DNA from: Agathobaculum ammoniilyticum
Lineage (GTDB): Bacteria; Bacillota; Clostridia; Oscillospirales; Butyricicoccaceae
Length of the DNA stretch: 64,000 bases
Assembly: GCF_025567315.1 (NCBI RefSeq)
Contig: NZ_JAOQJE010000001.1
Span: forward strand, 310,001 to 374,000
Reading direction: 5' to 3'
The translations under genes and the position numbers were made by a program. Shown here piece by piece: positions 33,959-42,298 of this stretch. The notes beneath the pieces are model-generated. The model was given only the letters and a program-made list of their open reading frames with translations. It was not told where the DNA came from and ran no database searches. Numbering within the stretch: position 1 is the stretch's first letter; every line of letters starts with the position of its first letter.

Positions 33959-34163
33959 TGCAAGAGGATATTCCTGCCCCATGCCGGTGGTCATGGTGCA
34001 GAAGGAAGTCAGCCGGAGCGCGCCCGACCAACTTGAGGTGCTGGTGGACGACCGCTGCGCGGTCGAAAATATTTCCCGCTTTGCCGGTCACAGCGGTTAT
34101 GCGGTAGAGATTCGCGAGGTTGCGGATGATGAATTCTCTCTTCTGCTGACTAAACTGCCATGA
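33951..34163 (+). CDS. Stand-alone TusA-like protein (short YedF-like)
   Basis: A 70-residue protein, MVDARGYSCPMPVVMVQKE, with the TusA signature D.RG..CP.P and its active cysteine (Cys9). In selenium loci this domain is normally the N-terminal half of YedF, a ~200-residue protein with a second DsrE-like half. Here it ends after the TusA domain. It overlaps yedE and, by four bases, the DUF3343 gene, so the three are translationally coupled. It probably carries selenium or sulfur from the importer or desulfurase. Confidence 0.88.
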   Translation: MVDARGYSCPMPVVMVQKEVSRSAPDQLEVLVDDRCAVENISRFAGHSGYAVEIREVADDEFSLLLTKLP

Positions 34164-34402
34164 ATCGATATATTGCGACGTTCTACACCCACCTGAGCGC
34201 TCTTTTAAGCTTCCAAGCCCTGCAAAACGCGGATATTCCCGTCCGGATGCTGCCAGTCCCGCGCACGCTCAGTTCGTCCTGCGGCACCTGCGTCCAGTTT
34301 TCCGCCGAAACTGACTGCCGCGCGCTGCTGGATACGGATACCGAGGCAATTTACCTTGCGGGAACCACTGGTTATATTCTGCTTTGGCGCAGCGAAACCT
34401 GA
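34160..34402 (+). CDS. DUF3343 protein, putative Se/S carrier
   Basis: An 80-residue protein. ATFYTHLSALLSFQALQNADIPVRMLPVPRTLSSSCGTCVQF follows the DUF3343 pattern: F.T...A...E..L...GI....PVPR.ISSSCG... with a conserved SSCG cysteine (SSSCGTC here has two). DUF3343 proteins are described as putative selenium or sulfur carriers and often lie by yedE/yedF. The ATG overlaps the TusA-like stop. It may take the place of the missing YedF C-terminal half. Confidence 0.88.
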   Translation: MNRYIATFYTHLSALLSFQALQNADIPVRMLPVPRTLSSSCGTCVQFSAETDCRALLDTDTEAIYLAGTTGYILLWRSET

Positions 34403-34416
34403 AAGGAGTGACACCC

Positions 34417-35118
34417 ATGTCGCCTTTCGTAATTGCCGCCGTAGGGGCCGGCGGGAAAACGACCGCCCTGCTTCATCTGGCACGCGCCCTCTCCCACCGT
34501 GCTGTCCTGCTGACCACCACGACCCATATGTTTCCAGTCCGTCCGCCGCTGTGCCGCAGCCTGCTGCTCGATCCCCCCCCCATCCAGCTTCAGGAACAGC
34601 TTCGCCGGACCGGAGTTACCTGTGCGGGTACGCGTTCTACAGACGGGAAAATGGGGGCGCTTCCCGCTGCCTTGCTGCAGCAATCCATCCGCGCTTCCGA
34701 TATTACGCTTTGCGAAGCGGACGGCGCGCACGGCTTACCGCTCAAGCTGCACCGTCCGGATGAACCGGTACTCCCGCCGCAAACCAGCCTTTGCCTGATT
34801 GTTGCCGGCCTGTCCGCGCTTGGGCGACCGGTCGGGGCAGCGGTACACCGTTACCAGCTCCACCCCGTCTGGGCGCAGGCTCCCAGCCAGCGGATCGGTC
34901 CGCAGACCATGATATCCTGCATTCGGGAAACCGTCGCCGCGGTCGGACTTCCCCCTGACAAGCTGCGCGTCTTCCTAAATCAGTCGGATCTTACCGGTGT
35001 TCGGCCGCAGGCGAAGGAAATTTTGCAGGCGCTTTCCTCTGACGGCCTGGACTGCCGCATGGGAAGTCTACACGACACCCCTGCCCACTTCATCGACTGG
35101 CTGCTTCCCTTGACCTAA
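34417..35118 (+). CDS. yqeC: YqeC, selenium-dependent molybdenum cofactor protein
   Basis: A 233-residue P-loop protein: FVIAAVGAGGKTTALLHLARAL (Walker A), TTTTHMFPV, and EADGAHGLPLKLHRPDEPVLP near the middle. These match the YqeC family associated with selenium-dependent molybdenum hydroxylases. Its biochemical role is not established; it may use ATP to insert selenium. The ATG at 34417 was chosen because AAAGGAG is eight bases upstream, with the DUF3343 stop just before. Confidence 0.9.
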   Translation: MSPFVIAAVGAGGKTTALLHLARALSHRAVLLTTTTHMFPVRPPLCRSLLLDPPPIQLQEQLRRTGVTCAGTRSTDGKMGALPAALLQQSIRASDITLCEADGAHGLPLKLHRPDEPVLPPQTSLCLIVAGLSALGRPVGAAVHRYQLHPVWAQAPSQRIGPQTMISCIRETVAAVGLPPDKLRVFLNQSDLTGVRPQAKEILQALSSDGLDCRMGSLHDTPAHFIDWLLPLT

Positions 35119-35145
35119 AAAACGGGCTGATACCAGCCCGTTTTT
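35118..35145. terminator. Bidirectional terminator between yqeC and yqeB
   Basis: Arms AAAAACGGGCTG and CAGCCCGTTTTT around ATAC. It ends the selenium operon and the convergent modE-yqeB operon. Confidence 0.88.
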
Positions 35146-35153
35146 GTCGTTGC

Positions 35154-36002
35154 TTACAGTAACTCGATCCCCTTTTCTCCGGATAGCTCGAGAAGCGCTT
35201 CCACCACGCCGCCGCCGATTGCACGCGCCTTATCCGATATGGTATCGCAATAGGCCGCCTGTTCCGGCCGTGGGTCGATATCCGCGATCTTCAGCCCCGC
35301 CGATACCGGATAGCCCTCCCGAATCAGGCCGCGCAGAACGCCGTTTATCGTCGCGGAAACCGGCGTTTCTCCAATACGGGCGATGGTCTGCCCCGCGCGG
35401 ACAATCGCGCCGATATCCACTGCCGCACCAGTTTCATCCTTAACAAAGCGCATCCGCCCTGCCGCCGGCGCGTGAATGACCCGTTCCACCGTATAACCCG
35501 CAATCGCCCCCGGCACACCCGTATCTGGTATTGCCGCACCCTGCCGAATCACACGCCCCAGATGGTGTCCCCGCATGGTCTCCACCACTGCGTCCACATC
35601 CTCGCCCGCAGTAAAGCCTGGGCCAATGCCAATCGTGATTTGAGCCAGGCTCCGGTCGGTACCCAAATTGTGTTTGGCCAAAATGGCATCCACCACTGCG
35701 GCGGGCCGCAGCACCCCGATGCAAGCCGCGCGTTCATCCACCAGCAGCGGCACTTCGCCCGTGCGGGATACCGCTGCCGCCTGCGCCACATCAGAAACGC
35801 AGCGGCAGCGCACGCCCTCCACCTTGGATGTCCCCCGCCAAACAGCCTCGCACAGCGCCGCCTTGCGCCGAATCGCGGAAGGGTCCGCACATTCAGTCGT
35901 GATCACCCTGAAGCCGCAGCGGTACAGGCGAACGATCACTCCGGTTGCCAGATCTCCTGCTCCCCGCACCAGCACCCACGGCCGCACTTCACGCTTTAAC
36001 AT
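35154..36002 (-). CDS. yqeB: YqeB, selenium-dependent molybdenum hydroxylase maturation protein (EF2563 family)
   Basis: A 282-residue protein beginning VLVRGAGDLATGVIVRLYRCGFRV, a Rossmann-type GAGD..TG motif. It continues with DAILAKHNLGT, ITIGIGPGFTAGEDVDAVVETMRGHHLGRVI and PAAGRMRFVKDETGAAV, all typical of the EF2563/YqeB family. These proteins occur almost only with selenium-dependent molybdenum hydroxylases. Its N-terminus resembles XdhC, so a role in preparing the cofactor is likely but unproven. Starts seven bases after the modE-like gene. Confidence 0.92.
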   Translation of the reverse strand: MLKREVRPWVLVRGAGDLATGVIVRLYRCGFRVITTECADPSAIRRKAALCEAVWRGTSKVEGVRCRCVSDVAQAAAVSRTGEVPLLVDERAACIGVLRPAAVVDAILAKHNLGTDRSLAQITIGIGPGFTAGEDVDAVVETMRGHHLGRVIRQGAAIPDTGVPGAIAGYTVERVIHAPAAGRMRFVKDETGAAVDIGAIVRAGQTIARIGETPVSATINGVLRGLIREGYPVSAGLKIADIDPRPEQAAYCDTISDKARAIGGGVVEALLELSGEKGIELL

Positions 36003-36008
36003 TCCAGT

Positions 36009-36365
36009 TCACTCCTGCCCCAACAGATCCGTAAAATATTCCTGCGCCATCTGGTCGAGCATCTCATGTGCCTGTCTGTCGAACGCACGGTACCGCGCCA
36101 GAAGCGCGCGTCCTTTTTCAGTCAGCGACGCGCCGCCGCCCCCCGCTCCGCCGATGCGGCGCTCCAACAGCGCAAAGCCAAGCTGCTCCTCGCAAGCATG
36201 TACCACGCTCCATGCCTTGTTGTAGCTCATCTCCATGCGTGCGGCGCTGCGCCGCAGGGATCCCAGTTCCGCGACGCCCTCGAGCAACTGCGCCGCGCCC
36301 GGCCCGAAAAGCTTTCCCTCCCGCACAAGGCGCAGGCTTGCTTTCACCCGAATCCGCTCCGCCAT
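36009..36365 (-). CDS. ModE-like molybdate regulator (N-terminal HTH only)
   Basis: A 118-residue protein: LRLVREGKLFGPGAAQLLEGVAELGSLRRSAARMEMSYNKAWSVVHACEEQLGFALLERRIGGAGGGGASLTEKGRALL. This is the ModE winged-helix pattern (G..LLE.I...GSL..AA..M.MSY..AW......E..LG..L..R..GG..GGG..LT..G). The molybdate-binding C-terminal MOP domains of E. coli ModE are missing, as in many short bacterial versions. It probably binds the palindrome at 36445-36480. Start ATG at 36365 with GGAGG upstream. Confidence 0.88.
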   Translation of the reverse strand: MAERIRVKASLRLVREGKLFGPGAAQLLEGVAELGSLRRSAARMEMSYNKAWSVVHACEEQLGFALLERRIGGAGGGGASLTEKGRALLARYRAFDRQAHEMLDQMAQEYFTDLLGQE

Positions 36366-36396
36366 TAGGTTTTCCTCCATCCGCCAATATGCCATC

Positions 36397-36425
36397 ATTA
36401 TAGCATGTCCCCTGTTCAAACGCAA
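36397..36425 (-). promoter_or_regulatory. Promoter of the modE-yqeB operon
   Basis: TTGCGT (36425-36420), 17 bases, TATAAT (36402-36397) on the minus strand. The ModE-type palindrome lies 20 bases upstream of its -35 box. Confidence 0.75.
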
Positions 36426-36444
36426 CGGCCCACCCGTTTTGCAT

Positions 36445-36480
36445 ACCTTTCGTTATATATTAATTAATATAACGAAAGGT
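36445..36480. promoter_or_regulatory. ModE-type operator palindrome
   Basis: Perfect 14-base arms ACCTTTCGTTATAT (36445-36458) and ATATAACGAAAGGT (36467-36480) with an 8-base centre. The inner part, CGTTATAT-N8-ATATAACG, has the same arms and spacing as the ModE site at the E. coli modA operator as I recall it. It lies between the divergent modE-like and moeA-like promoters. Confidence 0.82.
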
Positions 36481-36518
36481 GCGACAAAAACGCCCTGCGC
36501 TTTTCTATTCCTTATTTG

Positions 36519-36548
36519 TTGCCGAAATAGATTGCAGTATGGTATAAT
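36519..36548 (+). promoter_or_regulatory. Promoter of the molybdenum cofactor operon
   Basis: TTGCCG (36519-36524), 18 bases, TATAAT (36543-36548). It drives the moeA-like gene and probably the genes to xdhC. Confidence 0.7.
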
Positions 36549-36615
36549 CGTGTTATACAAATGCCGCTGGACGCTTTTGTGAGCAGTCCGCAGCTTACCG
36601 CAGGAGGCTTTCCCT

Positions 36616-37641
36616 ATGAAATTGATACGCACGCAGGACGCGGTCGGGCAGGTGCTCTGCCATGATATCACCCAGATTATCCCTGGCATCACAAAGGACG
36701 CGGTGTTCCGCAAGGGTCATATCATCCGCGAGGAGGATATCCCTATCCTCCTCAGCGTCGGCAAGGAGCATATCTATATTTGGGAAAATAACGAAACCAT
36801 GCTGCACGAAAACGATGCAGCGGATATCCTGCGTGCAATCTGTCAAAACGCGCATATGCGCGCCACCCCTCCTAAAGAGGGGAAAATCGAGCTGATCGCT
36901 GAAGCCGACGGCCTGCTGCTGGTCGATATCGAGCGCCTGCGCGCGGTCAATGCGCTGGGCGAAATGATAATCGCCACGCGCGCCTCGGGCTTTCCCGTCA
37001 AGGCGGGCGACAAGCTGTGCGGCATGCGTGTGATCCCTCTTGTGATCGAAAAAGAAAAAATGGAGCGGGCTGCACGAACAACCGGAGACGAACCGCTCCT
37101 CCGACTGCTTCCATTCCGTCCCCGTTCTTTCGGCGTGGTCACAACTGGAAACGAGGTATATCATGGCCTGATTCAGGATGCATTCACGCCGGTGCTCGTG
37201 CGGAAAATGGCCGAATACGGCTGTAAAATGACCGCACATACGGTTTGCAGCGACAACGCGGGACAGATCACGGACGCAATCTGTCAGATGGCGGCCAGCG
37301 GCGTGGAGCTGATTCTCTGTACCGGCGGCATGAGCGTCGATCCGGACGACCGCACTCCGCTTGCCATACGGAATGCGGGCGCGAAAGTGATCAGCTACGG
37401 CGCACCCGTGCTGCCGGGCGCGATGTTCCTTGTTTCCTATCTGCCGGACGGGCATCCGGTCTGCGGCCTGCCGGGGTGCGTGATGTACGCAAAGCGTACC
37501 ATCTTCGATCTGGTCCTGCCTCGTCTGCTGGCAGACATGCCTGTCACTGCAGACTGGCTCGCCGGTCTGGGGCATGGTGGGCTGTGCCTGAACTGTGCGG
37601 ACTGCCATTTCCCGAACTGCGGCTTCGGCAAGGGCATATGA
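36616..37641 (+). CDS. MoeA-like molybdopterin-binding protein
   Basis: A 341-residue protein with a MoCF-biosynthesis domain in its C-terminal half: FGVVTTGNEVYHGLIQDAF, ELILCTGGMSVDPDDRTP, and LPGAMFLVSYLPDGHPVCGLPG. It is shorter than canonical MoeA (~410) and its C-terminus is cysteine-rich (CLNCADCHFPNCGFGKG), a feature of the molybdopterin-binding subfamily found with selenium-dependent hydroxylases. It may insert molybdenum or bind cofactor. GCAGGAGG lies 8-10 bases before the ATG. First gene of the moa/mod operon. Confidence 0.85.
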   Translation: MKLIRTQDAVGQVLCHDITQIIPGITKDAVFRKGHIIREEDIPILLSVGKEHIYIWENNETMLHENDAADILRAICQNAHMRATPPKEGKIELIAEADGLLLVDIERLRAVNALGEMIIATRASGFPVKAGDKLCGMRVIPLVIEKEKMERAARTTGDEPLLRLLPFRPRSFGVVTTGNEVYHGLIQDAFTPVLVRKMAEYGCKMTAHTVCSDNAGQITDAICQMAASGVELILCTGGMSVDPDDRTPLAIRNAGAKVISYGAPVLPGAMFLVSYLPDGHPVCGLPGCVMYAKRTIFDLVLPRLLADMPVTADWLAGLGHGGLCLNCADCHFPNCGFGKGI

Positions 37642-37676
37642 CGCATCGGCTTCATCGTGGGAAACAGGAGGACGTT

Positions 37677-38165
37677 ATGGCTTTTACCCATATTGATGCA
37701 AACGGCAATGCCGTGATGGTGGATGTAAGCGCGAAGCAGTCCTCTGTGCGCACGGCTTCCGCCTCTGGACGCATCCGCATGAGCGCGGAATGCTTTTCAG
37801 CTGTTCAAAGCGGCACATCCCAAAAAGGCAATGTGCTTGGCGTAGCACAGGTGGCGGGCATCATGGCTGCTAAACACACCGCCGACCTTATTCCGCTGTG
37901 CCACCGGCTGAACCTTACCAAATGCGAAATCGCATTTACGTTTTTGGAAGAAGAACGGAGCATCCAGGCTGTCTGCACCGTGCGTTGCGCCGGCCCGACC
38001 GGTGTGGAAATGGAAGCCCTGACCGGCGCTTCCACCGCGCTGCTCACCATTTACGATATGTGTAAGGCGATCGACAAGCGCATGGTGATCTCGGACATCC
38101 ATCTGCTGAAAAAGCAGGGCGGCAAGAGCGGAGATTTCCGCTTTGCGGACAACAGCCATGCGTGA
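37677..38165 (+). CDS. moaC: Cyclic pyranopterin monophosphate synthase
   Basis: A 162-residue enzyme making cyclic pyranopterin monophosphate from the product of MoaA. Motifs: AGIMAAKHTADLIPLCHRLNLT, GVEMEALTGASTALLTIYDMCKAIDK with the catalytic lysine region, and the C-terminal LLKKQGGKSGDF. Full length. AGGAGG precedes the ATG at 37677. The stop overlaps moaA by eight bases. Confidence 0.96.
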   Translation: MAFTHIDANGNAVMVDVSAKQSSVRTASASGRIRMSAECFSAVQSGTSQKGNVLGVAQVAGIMAAKHTADLIPLCHRLNLTKCEIAFTFLEEERSIQAVCTVRCAGPTGVEMEALTGASTALLTIYDMCKAIDKRMVISDIHLLKKQGGKSGDFRFADNSHA

Positions 38166-39123
38166 CGCGCTCGGCCGCGAGATTAACTACCTGCGCTTAT
38201 CCATTACCGACCGGTGCAACCTGCGCTGCCGCTACTGTATGCCAGCCGGAGGCATCCCGCTTTCCGCGCACAGCGCTCTGCTTCGGTATGAGGAGCTGCT
38301 GCGCGTCGCACGTGCGGCGGCGGCGCTGGGCATTGACCGGTTCAAGGTCACAGGCGGCGAACCGCTTGTCCGCCGGGGCTGTACGGATTTTATCCGCGCG
38401 CTGAAGGCAGTTTCCGGCGTGCGTCAGGTAACGCTGACCACCAACGGCCTCCTGCTCCCGCCTTTGCTGGACGAGCTGTGCCAAGCCGGTCTCGACAGCG
38501 TCAACATCAGCTTGGACACCCTCGATAACGCGCAGTATCAACGCATCACCCGCCGCATGCACACAGCAGACGACGTGCTCGCCGCCGTACGCCAATGCGC
38601 GGGGCGGCTCCCTACCCGCATAAACGCTGTGCTTCTGCCGGAAACAGCAGATCAACTCATCTCACTCGCGCGGCTGGCGGAGCAGCTCCCTGTAGACGTG
38701 CGTTTTATCGAACATATGCCGATTGGCGGCAGGAAAGCGCTTTCCGCCGCGTCTTCTTCCGTTCTTGACCGCCTGCGCACAGTCTGGCCGACGCTTGCGC
38801 CTTTTGGGGAGCGGCGCGGCAACGGACCTGCACGCTATTATTCCACGCCCGCTCTTCAGGGCTACATCGGACTCATCCAAGCGGTCAGCCATTCGTTTTG
38901 CGCAGACTGCAACCGCGTGCGCCTGACCAGTACGGGCATATTGAAGCCCTGCCTTTGCTATCCGCAAGGTACGGACCTGAAGCCGCTCCTGCGCGGCGGC
39001 GCGGCGGAAAACGCGTTGAGTACGGCCATCGAACAGGCAGTTTGGGCAAAACCTGCCGCCCATTGTTTTACCCGAACGCAGTACCCCGCCGAGCAAAGAA
39101 GCATGAACCAGATCGGAGGATAG
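38158..39123 (+). CDS. moaA: GTP 3',8-cyclase
   Basis: A 321-residue radical SAM enzyme that starts molybdenum cofactor synthesis from GTP. The N-terminal 4Fe-4S site is SITDRCNLRCRYCMP (CxxxCxxC). KVTGGEPLVR is the SAM-binding GGE region. The second cluster is CADCNRVRLTSTGILKPC, and the protein ends in Gly-Gly, required for activity in known MoaA. The start ATG is at 38158, overlapping moaC. Confidence 0.95.
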   Translation: MRDALGREINYLRLSITDRCNLRCRYCMPAGGIPLSAHSALLRYEELLRVARAAAALGIDRFKVTGGEPLVRRGCTDFIRALKAVSGVRQVTLTTNGLLLPPLLDELCQAGLDSVNISLDTLDNAQYQRITRRMHTADDVLAAVRQCAGRLPTRINAVLLPETADQLISLARLAEQLPVDVRFIEHMPIGGRKALSAASSSVLDRLRTVWPTLAPFGERRGNGPARYYSTPALQGYIGLIQAVSHSFCADCNRVRLTSTGILKPCLCYPQGTDLKPLLRGGAAENALSTAIEQAVWAKPAAHCFTRTQYPAEQRSMNQIGG

Positions 39124-39126
39124 TCA

Positions 39127-40059
39127 ATGGGAAAGATAATCGCCGTATGTACGAGCGAAACGCGCGGCGTACAAAAGCAAAGCCGAAAGGAAGCTCTGCT
39201 GGAAAAGGATTGGGGTATCCGCGGTGACGCACACGCCGGACACTGGCACCGGCAGGTCAGTCTGCTTTCCGCAGAGGAGGTTGCTGCTTTTAACGCAAAA
39301 GGCGCGGATGTGCGCTCCGGCGCGTTTGGGGAAAATCTCGTGGTGGAGGGCATCGACTTCCGCAGCCTGCCGGTCGGCACATTGCTGCGCTGCGGGGATG
39401 TGCTACTTGAGCTGACACAAATCGGCAAGGAATGCCATCACCACTGTGCGATTTACGAAAAAATGGGGGATTGCATTATGCCGCGTGAAGGTGTGTTCGC
39501 CCGCGTGCTCGCAGGCGGGCAAATCTCCGCAGGCGATGAAATGACAGTCGAGCCGCGCACCGCGCCCTTACCATATCAGGCGGCGGTCGTCACCCTGTCC
39601 GACCGCTGCGCTTCAGGCGAGCGAGAGGATAAAAGCGGTCCTTTGGTCGCCGCACGGCTGGCCGCGGCCGGATTCGTGGTTGTCGAGCAGCTTGTCCGGC
39701 CGGACGAACGCGAACTGCTTGAGCGCAGCCTTATCCGCCTGTGCGACCAGCGGCAGCTCGACCTGATTCTGACCACGGGCGGCACAGGCTTTGCCCCGCG
39801 CGATATCACACCTGAGGCGACACGCGCTGTCGCGGAACGCGACGCGCCCGGCATCGCGGAAGCGATCCGCGCCGCGAGCATGCGCATCACGCCGCGCGCC
39901 ATGCTCAGCCGCGCGGCGGCGGTCATCCGCGGCAAGACGCTGATTATTAATCTGCCCGGCAGCCCCAGGGCGTGTATGGAGGGCATGGACGTATTTCTGG
40001 ACCAGCTCCCCCATGCGCTTGACCTCCTGCGTGGCATGCCGCAGGACTGTGGGCGCTGA
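39127..40059 (+). CDS. MOSC-MogA fusion protein
   Basis: A 310-residue two-domain protein. Residues ~1-147 form a MOSC domain: GIRGDAHAGHWHRQVSLL, GAFGENLVVEG, and the likely catalytic cysteine in KMGDCIMPREGVFARVL. Residues ~150-310 form a MogA/MoaB-type domain: AAVVTLSDRCASGEREDKSGP, DLILTTGGTGFAPRDITPEAT, and IINLPGSPRACMEG. MogA adenylylates molybdopterin before molybdenum insertion; MOSC domains handle sulfur at the cofactor. Fusion would link both steps. Three bases separate it from moaA. Confidence 0.93.
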   Translation: MGKIIAVCTSETRGVQKQSRKEALLEKDWGIRGDAHAGHWHRQVSLLSAEEVAAFNAKGADVRSGAFGENLVVEGIDFRSLPVGTLLRCGDVLLELTQIGKECHHHCAIYEKMGDCIMPREGVFARVLAGGQISAGDEMTVEPRTAPLPYQAAVVTLSDRCASGEREDKSGPLVAARLAAAGFVVVEQLVRPDERELLERSLIRLCDQRQLDLILTTGGTGFAPRDITPEATRAVAERDAPGIAEAIRAASMRITPRAMLSRAAAVIRGKTLIINLPGSPRACMEGMDVFLDQLPHALDLLRGMPQDCGR

Positions 40060-40087
40060 GTTCTCTACATCAAAAAAGGAGGCTTTG

Positions 40088-40660
40088 ATGCATACCATAC
40101 CTCTTGAAACAGACCGGCTAATCCTGCGCAAATTTGAAGACAAAGATATGCAGCCTCTGCATCTTCTTTTGATGGATGAAACGGTAAACACGTTCTTACC
40201 CTGGTTCCCCGTCAAAAGTCTGGAGGATACCAGGACATTTTACGAAACGCATTTTGCAGGCAAGGCATATCATTTCGCAATTTGTCTACAAAGTGATAAC
40301 ATTCCGATCGGCTATGTAAAAGCAGATACGGACGACAGCCATGATTTCGGCTATGCGCTCCGCCGTGAGTTCTGGCACAGAGGGATCGCGACCGAGGCAG
40401 GCAAGACGCTTGTCGCGTATCTGCGAAAGGACGGTGTTCCTTACATCACGGCAACGCACGATAAAAACAACCCCAGAAGCGGAAAAGTGATGCGACAGAT
40501 CGGCATGCGATATTGCTATTCTTACGAGGAGCAGTGGCAGCCTAAAAATATTCGGGTCGTATTCAGAATGTATCAATTGAATTTTGACGGACAGGACGAC
40601 CGCGTATACCGGAAATACTGGAACCTTTATGATGCGCACTATGTTGAAAAGCATCTGTAA
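40088..40660 (+). CDS. GNAT-family N-acetyltransferase
   Basis: A 190-residue protein of the RimJ/RimL-type GNAT group: METDRLILRKFEDKDMQPL-like start (TIPLETDRLILRKFEDKDM), FAICLQSDNIPIGYVKAD, and the acetyl-CoA site FGYALRREFWHRGIATEAGK. Substrate unknown. It sits between cofactor genes and modA, in the same direction, with 28 bases before it and 58 after. Its codon use and context do not suggest a molybdenum role; it may be a passenger. Confidence 0.88.
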   Translation: MHTIPLETDRLILRKFEDKDMQPLHLLLMDETVNTFLPWFPVKSLEDTRTFYETHFAGKAYHFAICLQSDNIPIGYVKADTDDSHDFGYALRREFWHRGIATEAGKTLVAYLRKDGVPYITATHDKNNPRSGKVMRQIGMRYCYSYEEQWQPKNIRVVFRMYQLNFDGQDDRVYRKYWNLYDAHYVEKHL

Positions 40661-40718
40661 TCTTGTCCGTATGCTATATTCCACCAAGAAATCCATGAAA
40701 AAGAAAAGAGAATCCCCT

Positions 40719-41558
40719 ATGGAAAAACACATTGTATGGTTGCTCACGGCAGCAACGGCGCTCAGCCTGACTGCCTGCGACGGCACGGAAGCCGCATCCG
40801 GCGACGTCGCAGCAGGGCAGGAAACTGAACTGGTCGTTTTCGCAGCGGCCAGCCTTACCGAAACCCTGGACCAGATCGCCGAGGACTACAAAACCGTCGC
40901 GCCGGACGTGACGCTGACCTTTAACTTTGACTCCTCCGGTACACTCAAGACCCAGATCGAGGAAGGCGCGATGTGCGACCTGTTTATTTCCGCCGGCCAA
41001 AAGCAGATGGATCAATTGGATGCGACGGCTGACCCATCGGTCAACACCGACGGGCTGGATTTCTTGCTGGCGGGCAGCCGTGTCGACCTGTTGGAAAACA
41101 AGGTGACGCTCGCCGTGCCGGAAAATAACCCCAAGGGCATCGACAGCTTTGACATGCTGGCCGCGCATCTGGAAGCGGGGGATATCCTGCTCGCCATGGG
41201 CAACAGCGATGTGCCGGTCGGTCAATATACGCAAAAAATCCTTGCCTACTATGGCCTGGATGAATCAGCGCTCACCAATGCACAGTGTATCACCTACGGC
41301 AGCAACGTCAAAGAGGTCACCACTCAGGTCAGAGAGGGCAGCGTGGATGCGGGCGTTATTTACTGCACGGACGCTTACAGCGCGGGCCTGACCGTTGTCG
41401 ATGAGGCGACACCCGAAATGTGCGGACAGGTCATTTATCCGGCGGCCGTGCTGCAAACCTCCGCGCATCAGGATGCGGCGCGGTCTTTTCTGGACTACCT
41501 TGCCGCAGACGAGGCCATGTCAGTGTTCGAAGCGGTGGGATTCTCTAAAGTCGCCTAA
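40719..41558 (+). CDS. modA: Molybdate-binding lipoprotein
   Basis: A 279-residue lipoprotein: signal MEKHIVWLLTAATALSLTAC with lipobox LTAC. The mature protein has VVFAAASLTETLDQIA, NFDSSGTLKTQIEEGAMCDLFISAGQKQMD and the C-terminal YPAAVLQTSAHQDAARSFLDYL, all matching periplasmic-type molybdate-binding ModA. It binds molybdate or tungstate outside and delivers it to ModBC. The ATG at 40719 was preferred to one at 40695 because it starts the signal peptide directly. Confidence 0.93.
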   Translation: MEKHIVWLLTAATALSLTACDGTEAASGDVAAGQETELVVFAAASLTETLDQIAEDYKTVAPDVTLTFNFDSSGTLKTQIEEGAMCDLFISAGQKQMDQLDATADPSVNTDGLDFLLAGSRVDLLENKVTLAVPENNPKGIDSFDMLAAHLEAGDILLAMGNSDVPVGQYTQKILAYYGLDESALTNAQCITYGSNVKEVTTQVREGSVDAGVIYCTDAYSAGLTVVDEATPEMCGQVIYPAAVLQTSAHQDAARSFLDYLAADEAMSVFEAVGFSKVA

Positions 41559-41626
41559 CGGCGCAGGCTGGGTTCGGACAGAGAAAGGGATCCAGTCCCA
41601 CACTGGTATCTGAGGAGGTAACGCGG

Positions 41627-42298
41627 GTGGACTGGTATCCGCTTTGGAACTCGCTGCGCATCGCGGCGATCAGCATCGTGCTGGTATGCTTTACAGGCAT
41701 CGCGGCGGCATACTACGCCGTGCGCCTGCCCCGTGCGCTCAAAGGCGTTTTGGACATGATACTGACCTTGCCGCTCGTATTGCCGCCTACGGTCGTCGGA
41801 TATTTTCTGCTGCTGTTGTTCGGCAGCCGGCGGCCACTGGGCATGGCGCTGGAAAGCGTCGGAATAAAATTCGTGATGACCTGGTACGGCGGTGTAATCA
41901 CGGCGGCGGTCGTCGCGTTTCCCCTACTGTACCGCACCGCGCGCGGCGCGTTTGAAGCGTTCGACGAGACCTTAGCGCAGGCTGGGCAGACGCTTGGTCT
42001 CTCCAATTGTTACATATTCTGGCGTATCCGGCTGCCTGCCTGCAGGCAGGGGATTTTCGCGGGCGTCGTATTGGCGTTCGCCCGCGCGCTGGGCGAGTAT
42101 GGCGCGACCAGTATGCTGATCGGCTATACGCCCGGCCGTACCGCGACCATCTCCACCACCGTCTATCAGCTGTGGCGCACCGGCGACGAGCTGCACGCAT
42201 TTTACTGGGTACTGGTCAACCTTGCGATCTCGGCAGCAGTGCTGCTGACCGTGAGCCTGCTTGAGCGTCGCCAGCGGAAAGGAGGACATGTCGGGTGA
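41627..42298 (+). CDS. modB: Molybdate ABC transporter permease
   Basis: A 223-residue permease with about five helices. The coupling loop EAFDETLAQAGQTLGLSNCYIFWRIRLP is the EAA motif of binding-protein-dependent permeases, and LPPTVVGYFLLLLFG is typical of ModB. Start is GTG at 41627, with GGAGG eight bases upstream. The stop overlaps modC by four bases. Confidence 0.94.
   Translation: MDWYPLWNSLRIAAISIVLVCFTGIAAAYYAVRLPRALKGVLDMILTLPLVLPPTVVGYFLLLLFGSRRPLGMALESVGIKFVMTWYGGVITAAVVAFPLLYRTARGAFEAFDETLAQAGQTLGLSNCYIFWRIRLPACRQGIFAGVVLAFARALGEYGATSMLIGYTPGRTATISTTVYQLWRTGDELHAFYWVLVNLAISAAVLLTVSLLERRQRKGGHVG

Noticed and set aside
36549..36615. Possible molybdenum cofactor riboswitch before the moeA-like gene
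   Set aside because: The leader is only ~60 bases and lacks the known conserved blocks; the ModE-type palindrome explains regulation better.
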